64,000 nt of DNA from Bacteroidota bacterium (GTDB lineage Bacteria > Bacteroidota > Bacteroidia > Sphingobacteriales > Sphingobacteriaceae), in contig JAHJVW010000128.1 in NCBI GenBank assembly GCA_018828585.1, positions 27,187 to 91,186 on the forward strand, given 5' to 3'. Below, in pieces: positions 1-12,111 of this stretch; within the stretch, counting starts at the first letter, position 1, and every line of letters begins with the position of its first letter. The notes under the pieces are model-generated. The model did not search any database. It was not told the DNA's origin and worked only from the letters and a program-made list of their open reading frames with translations. The position numbers and the translations under genes are program-made.

Positions 1-537
1 AGGTAAATTTGCTTTGATGTGTTCAACTCCTTCTTGGCTGGCGATTACAGCAACAATGTGCAATGTTTTTATTTTATAATTGGCTAATAATTCTTTACAA
101 CAAAGTACCATACTTTTACCTGTGGCCAGCATTGGATCTGAAATAATAACCGTTTTTCCTTCCAAATCTGGAGTAGAAACATATTCCATTTGAATTACGA
201 AATCGCCTGACTTCTTTGTTTTTCGATAGGCGGATATAAAAGCGGATTCAGCTTTATCAAAAACATTTAATAAACCTTGGTGTAATGGTAGGCCGGCTCT
301 TAAGATCGTCGCTAAAACCGGCATGTTAGGAAGCATATTGATGTTTGCTAAACCTAGCGGGGTTTGTACCTCAAATTCCTCATAAGTCAGTTTTTTACTG
401 ATTTCATAAGCGAAAATTTCCCCCATTCTTTCTAAATTTCTTCGAAAGCGCATACTGTCTTGCTGGACATCGCCATCTCTTAACTCAGCTAAGAAATGAT
501 TGGCAATACTATTGGTTTTGTTTAACAAAAACATCAT
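1..537 (-). CDS. upp: Uracil phosphoribosyltransferase, 3' end truncated by window edge
   Basis: Minus-strand translation MMFLLNKTNSIANHFLAELRDGD...LATILRAGLPLHQGLL...ISDPMLATGKSM matches the UPRTase PRPP-binding region. Confidence 0.9.
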   Translation of the reverse strand, partial: MMFLLNKTNSIANHFLAELRDGDVQQDSMRFRRNLERMGEIFAYEISKKLTYEEFEVQTPLGLANINMLPNMPVLATILRAGLPLHQGLLNVFDKAESAFISAYRKTKKSGDFVIQMEYVSTPDLEGKTVIISDPMLATGKSMVLCCKELLANYKIKTLHIVAVIASQEGVEHIKANLP

Positions 538-553
538 GCTCTAATTTACGATT

Positions 554-988
554 TTAGGATTGGTCTAATCCATATAATTTTAAAAATCCATTATATTCTC
601 GTTCGAATGTCTTTTTTGAATGATGTTGTTTTTGATTCTTTATATATCTAAAAACTTGATCTAATCCGGATTCGCCAATTGAAAATGCCGCATAACCTGT
701 TTGCCAAAGAAATTTATCTGGAATTAGATTTTGCTCATTAATAAAATGAGATGAACTGCCCTTAATTTGTTTAATAATTTCTGCTATTGATTTTTGTGGA
801 TTCAATAAAAATAAACAATGTATATGATCAAGCATTCCATTAATTATCCTAACTGGACAACCCAATTCTTTTAATTGACTATAAATGAAATCATGAAGAG
901 CAGTTTCTATCTCTTGTGAAATCAGAGGCTGACGGTCTTTTGTTGCCCCAATAGCATGTATCCAAATTTTATTATAGGAATGGGACAT
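554..988 (-). mobile_element. IS200/IS605-like Y1 (REP-associated, RAYT-type) transposase
   Basis: 144 aa with the Y1 transposase pattern (LDHIHCLFLLNP HUH-like motif; FRYIKNQKQHH region with catalytic Tyr); palindromes immediately upstream. Confidence 0.85.
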
Positions 989-1018
989 AATTGATATTTA
1001 AAAATAAATTTATCATTT

Positions 1019-1036
1019 AAACCATTAAAATGGTTT
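1019..1036. repeat. Short inverted repeat AAACCATT-AA-AATGGTTT
   Basis: Perfect 8-bp arms seen in the sequence, upstream of the Y1 transposase. Confidence 0.7.
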
Positions 1037-1052
1037 TTTCTATCCTATTTCA

Positions 1053-1082
1053 TATAGCCCATGGTTTAAACCGTGGGCTATA
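1053..1082. repeat. REP-like palindrome TATAGCCCATGGTTTAAACCGTGGGCTATA
   Basis: 30-nt palindrome with a single T/G mismatch pair, next to a RAYT-type transposase. Confidence 0.8.
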
Positions 1083-1114
1083 TAAATCATCATTTATTGA
1101 ATGGATTTATCCAT

Positions 1115-2371
1115 TTATTGTTCTAATTGCATTTCCATCATTTTTAGATAAACACCTCTCCAACCTTTCCAAGTGCCAAAATCATTGATCGATTCATTAT
1201 GCCAAAGGCTGATAAAATCACCCCTTACTTTTTCGACATTAATGATGAGTTCATTCAACAGATGAATAGCTTCTTCGGGCGATAAGCCCAAATATTTCTT
1301 TAATGTTTGGTCCATTACTGTGATTGGATGAACCAGTAAATCCGTAATAAATTCTTTCTCTAAATCGTACCAAAAAAACGACGTACAGGTACCTGCTCTA
1401 AAACCCGGAACATCAGCGAAAGCCATAGAGTAATCTTCTTTTATCCCAGCAGCAATTAAATTTCGATAGGTTTTGGGAAAGCTTAACATCAAATAGTGTT
1501 GTCGACTTATGCTGATTTTTCTTTCCGCTATTTTGAAAAGTGCATTCTTTTCGGTTCTAATTGCGGTTGGGTTTTCATTTGAAAAATAAGAAGGATGTAA
1601 ACCCACTGGATGATTTTCACTGAGCTCTTTAATGATGTCCTTAAAAAGCTGATGATCTATTGAAGGAGCTTGATCATTTTCATGTTGATTACTCATCAAA
1701 AAGAAATAGATGGTTTTGGTACCGAACTGCAAATCCCAATCTGATATTTGTTGATAAACATCAAAAGGATCAGCATCTAGCCGATAACGTATCTTTTTAG
1801 CTTTTTGTTTAAAAAAAGAATCTGTCAGGTAATAATAAGGTCGATCTATATCTATGGTGGGTTGAAAGTAGAATCGACGTTTTGCAATCCTAAAATCACT
1901 AAATCTGCTTCTCAATAATTTGGCAATTTCAAAAGCCCACTCATCAATTACCGGATGATATAAAAATCCATTTTTATATGCCAACGATGATTTTCCCTCA
2001 AATCGGTTATGCTCGTCTCTTTGTTTGTTTGTGTATTCTTCGTATCTGCTTAACAAGTAAAACGAGGCCGAGAAAATATCAGCATTGAAAACCGAATTTT
2101 TAACTAGAAATGGAATCTGTTTGCCATTTACGTCGGCGAAAGCTAAATCAATTTTTTGAACAGCCTTTGATAAAATAAAAGAATGGCTTTTAAAATGGAT
2201 TTCGTCTCCCAAAGGTTCCTCTGAATAAGAAATTTTCGCGTCTTCATAACTGTCGAAGGCCTCTTGAATCTGTGTAAAGGCAATATCTACCGCAAGAATA
2301 TTCTCAAATATATGCTGAAAGACATATGCAATACGAGGATTTAAATGTGGAGTGAAAACTAGTAAAGCCAT
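1115..2371 (-). CDS. Polysaccharide deacetylase-like protein (DUF7033-type)
   Basis: Start taken at MALLVFTPHLNPRIAYVFQHIF; HPVGLHPSY and FQPTIDIDRPYYY motifs. Confidence 0.7.
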   Translation of the reverse strand: MALLVFTPHLNPRIAYVFQHIFENILAVDIAFTQIQEAFDSYEDAKISYSEEPLGDEIHFKSHSFILSKAVQKIDLAFADVNGKQIPFLVKNSVFNADIFSASFYLLSRYEEYTNKQRDEHNRFEGKSSLAYKNGFLYHPVIDEWAFEIAKLLRSRFSDFRIAKRRFYFQPTIDIDRPYYYLTDSFFKQKAKKIRYRLDADPFDVYQQISDWDLQFGTKTIYFFLMSNQHENDQAPSIDHQLFKDIIKELSENHPVGLHPSYFSNENPTAIRTEKNALFKIAERKISISRQHYLMLSFPKTYRNLIAAGIKEDYSMAFADVPGFRAGTCTSFFWYDLEKEFITDLLVHPITVMDQTLKKYLGLSPEEAIHLLNELIINVEKVRGDFISLWHNESINDFGTWKGWRGVYLKMMEMQLEQ

Positions 2372-2476
2372 GGAAAAGTAAAAATGCGATAATAATCCGA
2401 GCCTTCCTAAACCAAATGGCACTTATTTTCGTCTTTGTAAGTGAGCATTAATTGTTCATGTATAAGGTTTGACGAG

Positions 2477-2509
2477 GGGATTTGTCTGTAAAGACGAATC
2501 CCTTTTTTT
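2477..2509 (+). terminator. Terminator-like hairpin in the uvrB leader
   Basis: GGGATTTGTCT-GTAA-AGACGAATCCC followed by T7, 37 nt upstream of the uvrB ATG. Confidence 0.75.
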
Positions 2510-2545
2510 ACGATTTCTCTACTGATTTTAATTTTATCTTTGAAA

Positions 2546-4579
2546 ATGGATTTTAAAATTTCTTCTGATTATTCCCCAACTGGCGATCAACCAACTGCTA
2601 TCAAACAATTGGTATCAGGTGTAAAGTCAGGAGAAAATTATCAAACATTATTAGGAGTAACCGGCTCTGGTAAAACATTTACCATAGCCAATGTAATTGA
2701 GCAAACACAAAAACCAACACTCATCCTAAGTCATAATAAGACATTGGCAGCTCAACTTTACGGTGAGTTTAAGCAATTTTTTCCTGATAATGCGGTGAAT
2801 TATTTTGTTTCTTACTATGATTATTACCAGCCCGAAGCATTTTTACCAACCACCAATACTTACATAGAAAAGGATCTTCAAATCAACGAGGAGATTGAAA
2901 AATTACGTTTAAGGACAACCTCCTCTTTAATGTCTGGTCGAAGAGATGTAATTGTGGTTTCATCTATTTCTTGTATTTATGGTATGGGTAATCCCGAAGA
3001 TTTTTCAAACTCGGTTTTCCGTTTTGGCGTGGGAACCAAAATTAGTCGGAATGCGTTTTTACATCGCTTAGTGGAGATTTTATATTCTCGAACTACGGCC
3101 GATTTTAAGCGAGGAACATTCCGTGTAAAAGGCGATACTGTCGATATTTATCCTGCCTACTTAGATTTAGCTTATCGCATTTCTTTTTTTGGTGATGATA
3201 TTGAAGAGATGACAGTAATAGATCCAGCGAGTGGAAAAACTATTGAAAAAATGGATCAGGTTGCGATTTTCCCAGCAAATTTATTCGTTACGCCAAGAGA
3301 TCGATTTACCTCGGTAATGCATGAAATTGGAGAAGATATGGTGTCCAGAAAGGCACAATTTGAAACTGAAGGACGCTTTTTAGAGGCTAAAAGGTTAGAG
3401 GAGCGCACCAATTACGATATGGAAATGATGCGAGAATTAGGTTATTGCTCTGGAATTGAAAATTACTCTCGCTATTTTGATGGTCGTAAACCCGGAGCTA
3501 GACCTTTCTGTTTGCTAGATTATTTTCCGGATGATTATCTGATGGTGATTGATGAAAGTCACGCTACTGTTCCACAAATCAGAGCAATGTATGGCGGTGA
3601 TAGATCAAGGAAATTATCGTTAGTTGAATATGGTTTCCGTTTACCAGCAGCTTTAGATAACCGACCTTTAAATTTTAACGAATTTGAAACTTTAGCACCA
3701 CAAACTATTTATGTAAGCGCCACACCTGGTGATTATGAAATGGAAAAAACTGAAGGTGTTTTTGTGGAGCAAGTGATTCGACCAACAGGCTTATTAGATC
3801 CGATAATAGATGTTCGTCCGGTTGGAAACCAAGTGGATGATTTATTGGAAGAAGTAGATAAAACCATCAAAATGGGTGATCGTATTTTGGTGACAACTTT
3901 GACCAAAAGGATGGCTGAGGAGTTAGCGAAATATATGGATCGTTTAAACATTAAAGTGCGATACATCCATTCGGAAATAAAGACTTTAGAGCGTGTGGAA
4001 ATTTTGCGTGGTCTGCGCTTGGGCGAGTTTGATGTTTTAATTGGGATCAACCTATTAAGGGAAGGCTTAGATTTACCTGAAGTTTCTTTGGTCGCTATTT
4101 TAGATGCAGATAAAGAGGGTTTCCTTCGGTCAGAAAGGTCATTGATTCAAACGATTGGTCGGGCGGCAAGAAACGATAGGGGTAGAGTAATTATGTATGC
4201 CGACAAAATCACGGATTCTATGCGAATCACGATGGATGAGACCAACCGACGTCGCGAAAAACAAATCAAATACAATGAAAAGCATGGGATTACACCTAGA
4301 ACCGTGGGTAAAACCCGTAGCGAAATTATCGAGCAAACTTCCATAATGGATTTCAAAGGTGGTGTTCAGCAAATCTATCAAGAAGATACTGCCGAAGCGA
4401 CTTTGGCGGCCGATCCAATTGTTCAATACATGACCAAGCCCGAGTTGAAAAAATCACTCGAAAACACTAAAAAAGAAATGTTGACTGCCGCGAAAGAGAT
4501 GAATTTTTTATTGGCTGCAAAACTTCGCGACGAAATGTTTGCGCTCGAGAAAATGATTGAAGAGAAATTCGAGAAGTAA
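2546..4579 (+). CDS. uvrB: Excinuclease ABC subunit UvrB
   Basis: GVTGSGKTFT Walker A, YYDYYQPEAF, IGRAARN, C-terminal UVR motif. Confidence 0.98.
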   Translation: MDFKISSDYSPTGDQPTAIKQLVSGVKSGENYQTLLGVTGSGKTFTIANVIEQTQKPTLILSHNKTLAAQLYGEFKQFFPDNAVNYFVSYYDYYQPEAFLPTTNTYIEKDLQINEEIEKLRLRTTSSLMSGRRDVIVVSSISCIYGMGNPEDFSNSVFRFGVGTKISRNAFLHRLVEILYSRTTADFKRGTFRVKGDTVDIYPAYLDLAYRISFFGDDIEEMTVIDPASGKTIEKMDQVAIFPANLFVTPRDRFTSVMHEIGEDMVSRKAQFETEGRFLEAKRLEERTNYDMEMMRELGYCSGIENYSRYFDGRKPGARPFCLLDYFPDDYLMVIDESHATVPQIRAMYGGDRSRKLSLVEYGFRLPAALDNRPLNFNEFETLAPQTIYVSATPGDYEMEKTEGVFVEQVIRPTGLLDPIIDVRPVGNQVDDLLEEVDKTIKMGDRILVTTLTKRMAEELAKYMDRLNIKVRYIHSEIKTLERVEILRGLRLGEFDVLIGINLLREGLDLPEVSLVAILDADKEGFLRSERSLIQTIGRAARNDRGRVIMYADKITDSMRITMDETNRRREKQIKYNEKHGITPRTVGKTRSEIIEQTSIMDFKGGVQQIYQEDTAEATLAADPIVQYMTKPELKKSLENTKKEMLTAAKEMNFLLAAKLRDEMFALEKMIEEKFEK

Positions 4580-4631
4580 CAATTCACAAGAATTAAGGTC
4601 AAATTGCGTTAAAGAATTATATTTGCAAACC

Positions 4632-4904
4632 ATGGGATTATTACGTTTTTTATTCATAACCATCACCGTAATTTATATCATAAGAATTCTGGCTCGCCTT
4701 TTTATGCCTTTTTTATTCAGAAAGGCAGCTGAAAAGATGACCGAGAAGATGAATAATCAATCCGGACAACAACAAGCTAACTATCAAAGTACCACTAAAA
4801 AACCAGAAGGAACCATCTCTGTAGATTATGTTCCGCCTAGGGAGAAAAAAAAGCCGAAGCTGGATAATGCAGGTGACTTTGTAGATTATGAAGAAGTGAA
4901 ATAA
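4632..4904 (+). CDS. DUF4834-like small membrane protein
   Basis: Start at MGLLRFLFITITVIYIIRILARLFMPFLF; N-terminal TM and low-complexity tail. Confidence 0.65.
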   Translation: MGLLRFLFITITVIYIIRILARLFMPFLFRKAAEKMTEKMNNQSGQQQANYQSTTKKPEGTISVDYVPPREKKKPKLDNAGDFVDYEEVK

Positions 4905-4949
4905 ATCTAAAATTAACTTTAGTAAGCAATTTTATCTAGGTTTGGATAT

Positions 4950-5735
4950 TTACGCTTCTAGCTCTCCTTCAAAAACCATTTTTGCTGGCCCTTCTAAAAA
5001 TATATTGGTGAATTTTTTTCCATCATAATCAAAACGGATATTCAATTCGCCACCTAAAACTTTTATGGAAGTTTCGATTTTACCAGTCTGATTTTTGGCA
5101 AGGGCATTTGCTAAGGCAACAGCTGTGACACCAGTTCCACAGGCGTAAGTTTCATCTTCGACACCGCGTTCGTAAGTACGCACAAAAAGATGATCACCTT
5201 TATCTTCAACAAAATTAATGTTGATTCCTTCTTTCTTGTAGGTGTCATTGTATCTGATCGCCCGTCCTTCTTCAAAAACATTTTTATCAGTAATCGTCAA
5301 ATCAAATTTGATATAATGTGGCGATCCAGTATTGATGACATAAGCATCACCATCTCTTTTGATCACATCAACATCAATCATTTGTAAACTTACCCAGTCC
5401 CCAGAATCTGCAATTTTGGCATAATGTGGTCCGTCAACTGCCACAAAATTTGTCTCCGAATCAATAATTCCCAATTGTTTTGCAAATGCCACAATGCAGC
5501 GCCCGCCGTTGCCACACATACTGCTGGGTTGTCCATCAGCATTGTAATAAACCATTTTAAAATCAAAACCTTCGGCGGGTTCAATAAACATAATCCCATC
5601 TCCACCAACGCCAAATCTACGGTCACAAATTTGTTCCAAAATTTTTGGTTGGTGGTGATTAAAGCTTAAATCACGGTTATCCACCATGATAAAGTCATTC
5701 CCGGCTCCCTGATATTTAAAAAAAGATAATTTCAT
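4950..5735 (-). CDS. dapF: Diaminopimelate epimerase
   Basis: KYQGAGNDFI, MCGNGGRC, ACGTGVTA motifs. Confidence 0.97.
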   Translation of the reverse strand: MKLSFFKYQGAGNDFIMVDNRDLSFNHHQPKILEQICDRRFGVGGDGIMFIEPAEGFDFKMVYYNADGQPSSMCGNGGRCIVAFAKQLGIIDSETNFVAVDGPHYAKIADSGDWVSLQMIDVDVIKRDGDAYVINTGSPHYIKFDLTITDKNVFEEGRAIRYNDTYKKEGININFVEDKGDHLFVRTYERGVEDETYACGTGVTAVALANALAKNQTGKIETSIKVLGGELNIRFDYDGKKFTNIFLEGPAKMVFEGELEA

Positions 5736-5905
5736 TTCTCATACAAAAATCCACAAAAATAAAACATAAAACAATTTGCCTGTTAATTCCTTGTTTTAGC
5801 TGGGTGCGTTTTTTACTTTCCAATTATTACAATAGATTAAGTTTTTTAACACTTTTTAACACTAACTTAAATAACATATACTTGCAAAAAACGTCTATTA
5901 GGTAT

Positions 5906-5913
5906 TATTTTTG
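5906..5913 (+). promoter_or_regulatory. Bacteroidota-type -7 element TATTTTTG with TTG at 5882-5884
   Basis: Matches TTG-N(17-23)-TAnnTTTG, upstream of the DegP-type protease. Confidence 0.5.
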
Positions 5914-5943
5914 ATGAATATTTGAACATAAAAGGAAAAAACA

Positions 5944-7482
5944 ATGAAAGGTAATATGAAAAAAATAGGAATTACACTTTTAACAGCATTTGTAGGAGGA
6001 GCTGTTGCATTGGGTGCTTACATGTTTATTGCCAATAAATCAATGAACGGAATGAGTTTGGCAGATCGACAGAAAGTTTATTTCGCCAATAACCCTTTAG
6101 ACGTTCCTGAACCAACAGGTACGCTAGATTTTTCACAAGCGGCAGCAGCGGTTTCGCCTGGCGTTGTCCATGTAAGGACAACTTATAATAGGTCAATGGC
6201 GCAAAATGGAGGCAATGATGCATTTGGCGACATGTTTCAGGATTTCTTTGGCAAAAGAAGACAACAACAATCTCAAGATTCTCCGCCCCCAATGGGAAAA
6301 GGATCCGGTGTGATTGTCACTCAGGATGGTTATATCATGACCAATAATCATGTCGTTAAAGACGCGGAAAAGATTGAAGTAATTTTAACTGATAAAAGAG
6401 TTTTACAAGCTAAAGTAATTGGAAGAGATGAAAACACTGATTTAGCATTAATAAAAGTAAACGCAAGTGATTTGCCAATTGTTAAGTTAGGTAATTCTGA
6501 TGATGTGAAAGTGGGTCAATGGGTTTTAGCAGTAGGCTATCCATTAACTTTAGAATCAACAGTTACGGCGGGTATTGTAAGTGCAAAAGCTCGTCAGATT
6601 GGAATTTTAGCACCAGAAATAGATAGAAATAATTATGACCCTAGTAATCCACCAACAAACTCATCCATCGAATCATTTATTCAAACTGATGCGGTAATTA
6701 ATCGTGGTAACAGCGGTGGCGCTTTGGTAAACACAAAAGGAGAACTGATTGGAATTAACTCTGCTATTGCCTCTCAATCAGGCGTATACGAAGGGTATGG
6801 TTTTGCTATTCCAGTAAATTTAGCCAGAAAAGTGATGGATGATTTCTTGAAATATGGAGAAGTTAAACGTGGTTTTATTGGCGTAACTTTTCAAGAATTG
6901 AATGCAGATAACAATAAGCAATTCAATACTTCAGAAATTGATGGTTTGTATGTAAACTCTACTATAAAAGATGGCGCAGCAGACAAAGCAGGAATCGAGA
7001 AAGGTGATATCATTAAAAAGTTAGATGGAAATGATATCAGCACTTCAGCAGAGCTACAGGTTAAAGTTGCATTACTTCATCCTGGAGATAAAGTGAGTTT
7101 AGGAGTTTTAAGGGATGGAAAAATGAAAACTTTTAACCTTACCTTAAAGGGTGACGAAGGTATGAAGTTGGCAGGTAACTCAAATGCACCAGCTGTTGAA
7201 GAAGTAGTGAATAGCTTAGGCGGAACATTTGCTCCTTTAAATGATAATTTGAAGAAGAAATATGGTGTAGGGTCTGGAGTGGTTGTTACCAGTGTTTCGC
7301 CTGGCAAAGTATTCGATATGTACGATATGCCAAAAGGAACAGTAATTACATCTATTAACGGCAAGGGAGTTAATAATAATGATCAGATTATGTCGGCATT
7401 AAAATCTGACGATAAAATGGTTTCTCTACAGGGTTTTGTACCTGATGGAAGTCGTTTCAGGGTAACATTCCCCATAAAATAA
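5944..7482 (+). CDS. degP: Do/DegP-family periplasmic serine endoprotease
   Basis: His/Asp/Ser triad motifs (TNNHVV, DLALIK, GNSGGAL) and two PDZ-like regions. Confidence 0.93.
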   Translation: MKGNMKKIGITLLTAFVGGAVALGAYMFIANKSMNGMSLADRQKVYFANNPLDVPEPTGTLDFSQAAAAVSPGVVHVRTTYNRSMAQNGGNDAFGDMFQDFFGKRRQQQSQDSPPPMGKGSGVIVTQDGYIMTNNHVVKDAEKIEVILTDKRVLQAKVIGRDENTDLALIKVNASDLPIVKLGNSDDVKVGQWVLAVGYPLTLESTVTAGIVSAKARQIGILAPEIDRNNYDPSNPPTNSSIESFIQTDAVINRGNSGGALVNTKGELIGINSAIASQSGVYEGYGFAIPVNLARKVMDDFLKYGEVKRGFIGVTFQELNADNNKQFNTSEIDGLYVNSTIKDGAADKAGIEKGDIIKKLDGNDISTSAELQVKVALLHPGDKVSLGVLRDGKMKTFNLTLKGDEGMKLAGNSNAPAVEEVVNSLGGTFAPLNDNLKKKYGVGSGVVVTSVSPGKVFDMYDMPKGTVITSINGKGVNNNDQIMSALKSDDKMVSLQGFVPDGSRFRVTFPIK

Positions 7483-7502
7483 TATTTTTGAATGATAAAT
7501 TA

Positions 7503-7536
7503 AAGTCCTGATGTTTAATCCCTTCAGGACTTTTTT
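7503..7536 (+). terminator. Rho-independent terminator
   Basis: AGTCCTGA...TTCAGGACT followed by T-tract. Confidence 0.85.
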
Positions 7537-7548
7537 ATTTTTTTGGTT

Positions 7549-8196
7549 ATGCTAAAAAAAGCTTGTGCTTTCCGTTTTAGAGGAGAAGAATTGTTGCTAC
7601 TCGCCGAAAAGGGAATTTGGTTTCCTGCTTATCAGACTTTAATGGTTTCTGATACGCACCTTGCAAAAGGAGCTCATTTTAGAAAATCTGGTATTGCCAT
7701 ACCTAAAGCGCTGGCTCAACAAGAACTTTCTCTTTTATCCGACATGATAGATCAAATCAACCCTAAAAGGTTGATTTTTTTAGGTGATCTTTTCCATAGC
7801 GACATCAATAACGACTTTTCTTGGTTTAGCCTCTGGCGAGAAATGCATCAACAAATTGAAATGGTCCTCATTAAAGGGAATCATGATTTCTTACCTATTC
7901 ACTTTTATCAAACTTTAAAAATGGAGGTTATCGATACAATGATCTTAGGTCCTTTCAAATTGATGCATGCACCACCTAAACAAGACACAGAAAAGTATCT
8001 CTTAACTGGGCATATACACCCCGGAATAAGAATTAATGGAAAAGCTAGACAGGGAATTACGTTGCCCTGTTTTTACTTTGGAGACACTTTTGGTATTCTT
8101 CCCGCCTTTGGAAAGTTTACCGGCAAAGCATTATTAAAGCCTAAATCAACAGACAAAATATTTGCTATCGTTGGTGATAAAGTAATGTTACTTTAG
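7549..8196 (+). CDS. pdeM: Metallophosphoesterase, ligase-associated DNA damage response endonuclease PdeM-like
   Basis: SDTHLAKGAHFR, GDLFHS, KGNHD, LTGHIHPG motifs. Confidence 0.8.
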   Translation: MLKKACAFRFRGEELLLLAEKGIWFPAYQTLMVSDTHLAKGAHFRKSGIAIPKALAQQELSLLSDMIDQINPKRLIFLGDLFHSDINNDFSWFSLWREMHQQIEMVLIKGNHDFLPIHFYQTLKMEVIDTMILGPFKLMHAPPKQDTEKYLLTGHIHPGIRINGKARQGITLPCFYFGDTFGILPAFGKFTGKALLKPKSTDKIFAIVGDKVMLL

Positions 8197-8339
8197 AGCT
8201 GAGAGGTGATAATTTTAACGAATATTATTTATAACGTTTCTAAATAGTTGTTAAATTACCAAATACACTAAGGTTAGTGAATATTTTATTTTATAATAAA
8301 TACTTTTGCAGTTCAAAAAAACCTTTTAAATACCAAATA

Positions 8340-9107
8340 ATGAGTAATTTTTCAAAAGCTTTCTCTTCAACACTCGGGAGAAAATTGATCATGTGCTTAA
8401 CCGGTCTATTTTTATGTTCTTTCTTGATCGTTCATTTAACTGGTAATTTTCAGTTGTTTAAAAATGATGGCGGATTAGCATTTAACCAATATGCTCATTT
8501 CATGACTCACTTTACACCAATCAAAGTGGTTTCTTATCTGTTGTATAGCTCCATCCTTATTCATACGATTTGGGCTTTAATCATTACCCTAAAAAATAAA
8601 AAAGCAAGACCAGTGGCTTATGCTATCACTCCAAAAGACGGAAGTATTTGGTCTTCTAGAAATATGGGGGTTTTAGGTACCATCTTATTCGTTTTTATTG
8701 TGGTTCACATGGCGAATTTTTGGTACAAATATCATCAAGGTTATACGCCACTTATAGAATACAGAACAGATTTAAACTCAGGTGCGACAATGAGCCGCAC
8801 CATCAGTGAATCAGAATTTACTGGTTACGTAAGTTATATTGACAATGGAATAGAAATCACAAAATCAGAAGATTTATATCTGGAAGTTTCTAATGCTTTT
8901 CAGCAGTGGTGGCTAGTTTTGTTTTACGTCATTGCAATGGCTGCACTATCATTTCACTTGGTGCATGGTTTCCAAAGTGCTTTTCAAACTTTAGGTTGGA
9001 ATAATAGCAAATATAGACCGCTAATAAAATTTATTGGAGTATGGATCTTTTCGATTTTAATCCCAATTGGTTTTGCAGCAATGCCCATATATTTCTTTTT
9101 TAAATAA
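8340..9107 (+). CDS. sdhC: Succinate dehydrogenase/fumarate reductase cytochrome b subunit
   Basis: Start at MSNFSKAFSSTLGRKLIMCLTGL; five TM segments; precedes flavoprotein and Fe-S subunits; TACTTTTG at 8301. Confidence 0.92.
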   Translation: MSNFSKAFSSTLGRKLIMCLTGLFLCSFLIVHLTGNFQLFKNDGGLAFNQYAHFMTHFTPIKVVSYLLYSSILIHTIWALIITLKNKKARPVAYAITPKDGSIWSSRNMGVLGTILFVFIVVHMANFWYKYHQGYTPLIEYRTDLNSGATMSRTISESEFTGYVSYIDNGIEITKSEDLYLEVSNAFQQWWLVLFYVIAMAALSFHLVHGFQSAFQTLGWNNSKYRPLIKFIGVWIFSILIPIGFAAMPIYFFFK

Positions 9108-9172
9108 GATAATCAGGTAATGCCTAAACAATTAGATTTTACTTTTTGTTAGGTTAAATAAAATAGATTAAG

Positions 9173-11180
<2,008 letters not shown>

Positions 11181-11186
11181 AAAAAA

Positions 11187-11945
11187 ATGAGTGGACACAT
11201 GAACTTGACGTTAAAAGTATGGCGTCAAAAAAATAGTACATCAACAGGAAAATTCGTGACTTATAAAGCCGAAGAAATTTCGCCTGATATGTCATTTTTA
11301 GAAATGCTGGATGTAGTGAACGAAGGTTTGGTAAAGAAAAAAGAAGAACCTATTCAATTTGACCATGATTGCCGCGAAGGAATTTGTGGGATGTGTTCTT
11401 TGGTGATTAACGGAGAGCCTCACGGACCTAAACGAGCAACTACTACTTGTCAACTGCACATGCGTTCTTTTAAAGATAAAGATACCATTGTAATTGAACC
11501 GTGGAGAGCCAATTCTTTTCCTGTGGTAAAAGATTTAGCGGTGGATCGTTCTGCATTTGATAGAATTCAACAAGCGGGAGGTTATGTTTCTGTGGGAACT
11601 GGTGGTGTACCAGATGCTAATGAAATCGCAATTCCTAAAGTAATTGCTGACGAAGCTTTTAATTCGGCTACTTGTATTGGTTGTGGCGCTTGTGTTGCAG
11701 CCTGTAAAAACGCCTCAGCTATGCTATTCGTTTCTGCTAAAATTTCTCAATATGCGATGCTACCACAAGGTCAGCCAGAGCGTTACCAAAGAGCAGAAGC
11801 TATGGTGATGAAAATGGACGAAGAAGGTTTCGGAAGTTGTACCAATACTTACGCATGTGAAGCACAATGTCCTAAAGAAATTAAAGTAACAAACATTGCA
11901 AGAATGAATCGCGAGTTCTTTACAGCGGAATTCATAAAGGGATAA
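11187..11945 (+). CDS. sdhB: Succinate dehydrogenase/fumarate reductase iron-sulfur subunit
   Basis: [42 protein letters not shown]. Confidence 0.97.
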   Translation: MSGHMNLTLKVWRQKNSTSTGKFVTYKAEEISPDMSFLEMLDVVNEGLVKKKEEPIQFDHDCREGICGMCSLVINGEPHGPKRATTTCQLHMRSFKDKDTIVIEPWRANSFPVVKDLAVDRSAFDRIQQAGGYVSVGTGGVPDANEIAIPKVIADEAFNSATCIGCGACVAACKNASAMLFVSAKISQYAMLPQGQPERYQRAEAMVMKMDEEGFGSCTNTYACEAQCPKEIKVTNIARMNREFFTAEFIKG

Positions 11946-11971
11946 TAAACGATTTTTTGTTAATTTTTGAG

Positions 11972-12005
11972 AACGCATTTCCATTTTGGAGATGCGTTTT
12001 TGTTT
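11972..12005 (+). terminator. Rho-independent terminator after sdhB
   Basis: AACGCATTTCC-ATTTT-GGAGATGCGTTTTT. Confidence 0.8.
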
Positions 12006-12111
12006 TAATGATATTTAAGATTGATAATTGTATTATTTCTATCACTTTAAGTAATGATTTTGTTTATTCTGCAGCACTTTGTTAGCTTTAGGTATAAAAA
12101 TTTATAACGAC

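Noticed and set aside
3733-4426. Minus-strand ORFs antisense to uvrB (3733-4050, 4139-4426, 4147-4356)
   Set aside because: Low-complexity translations without recognisable domains, fully inside a well-supported gene; shadow ORFs.
7549-8196. PdeM as part of a DNA-repair (ligase/Lhr helicase) cluster
   Set aside because: Expected partner genes are not adjacent; neighbours are degP and sdhC.
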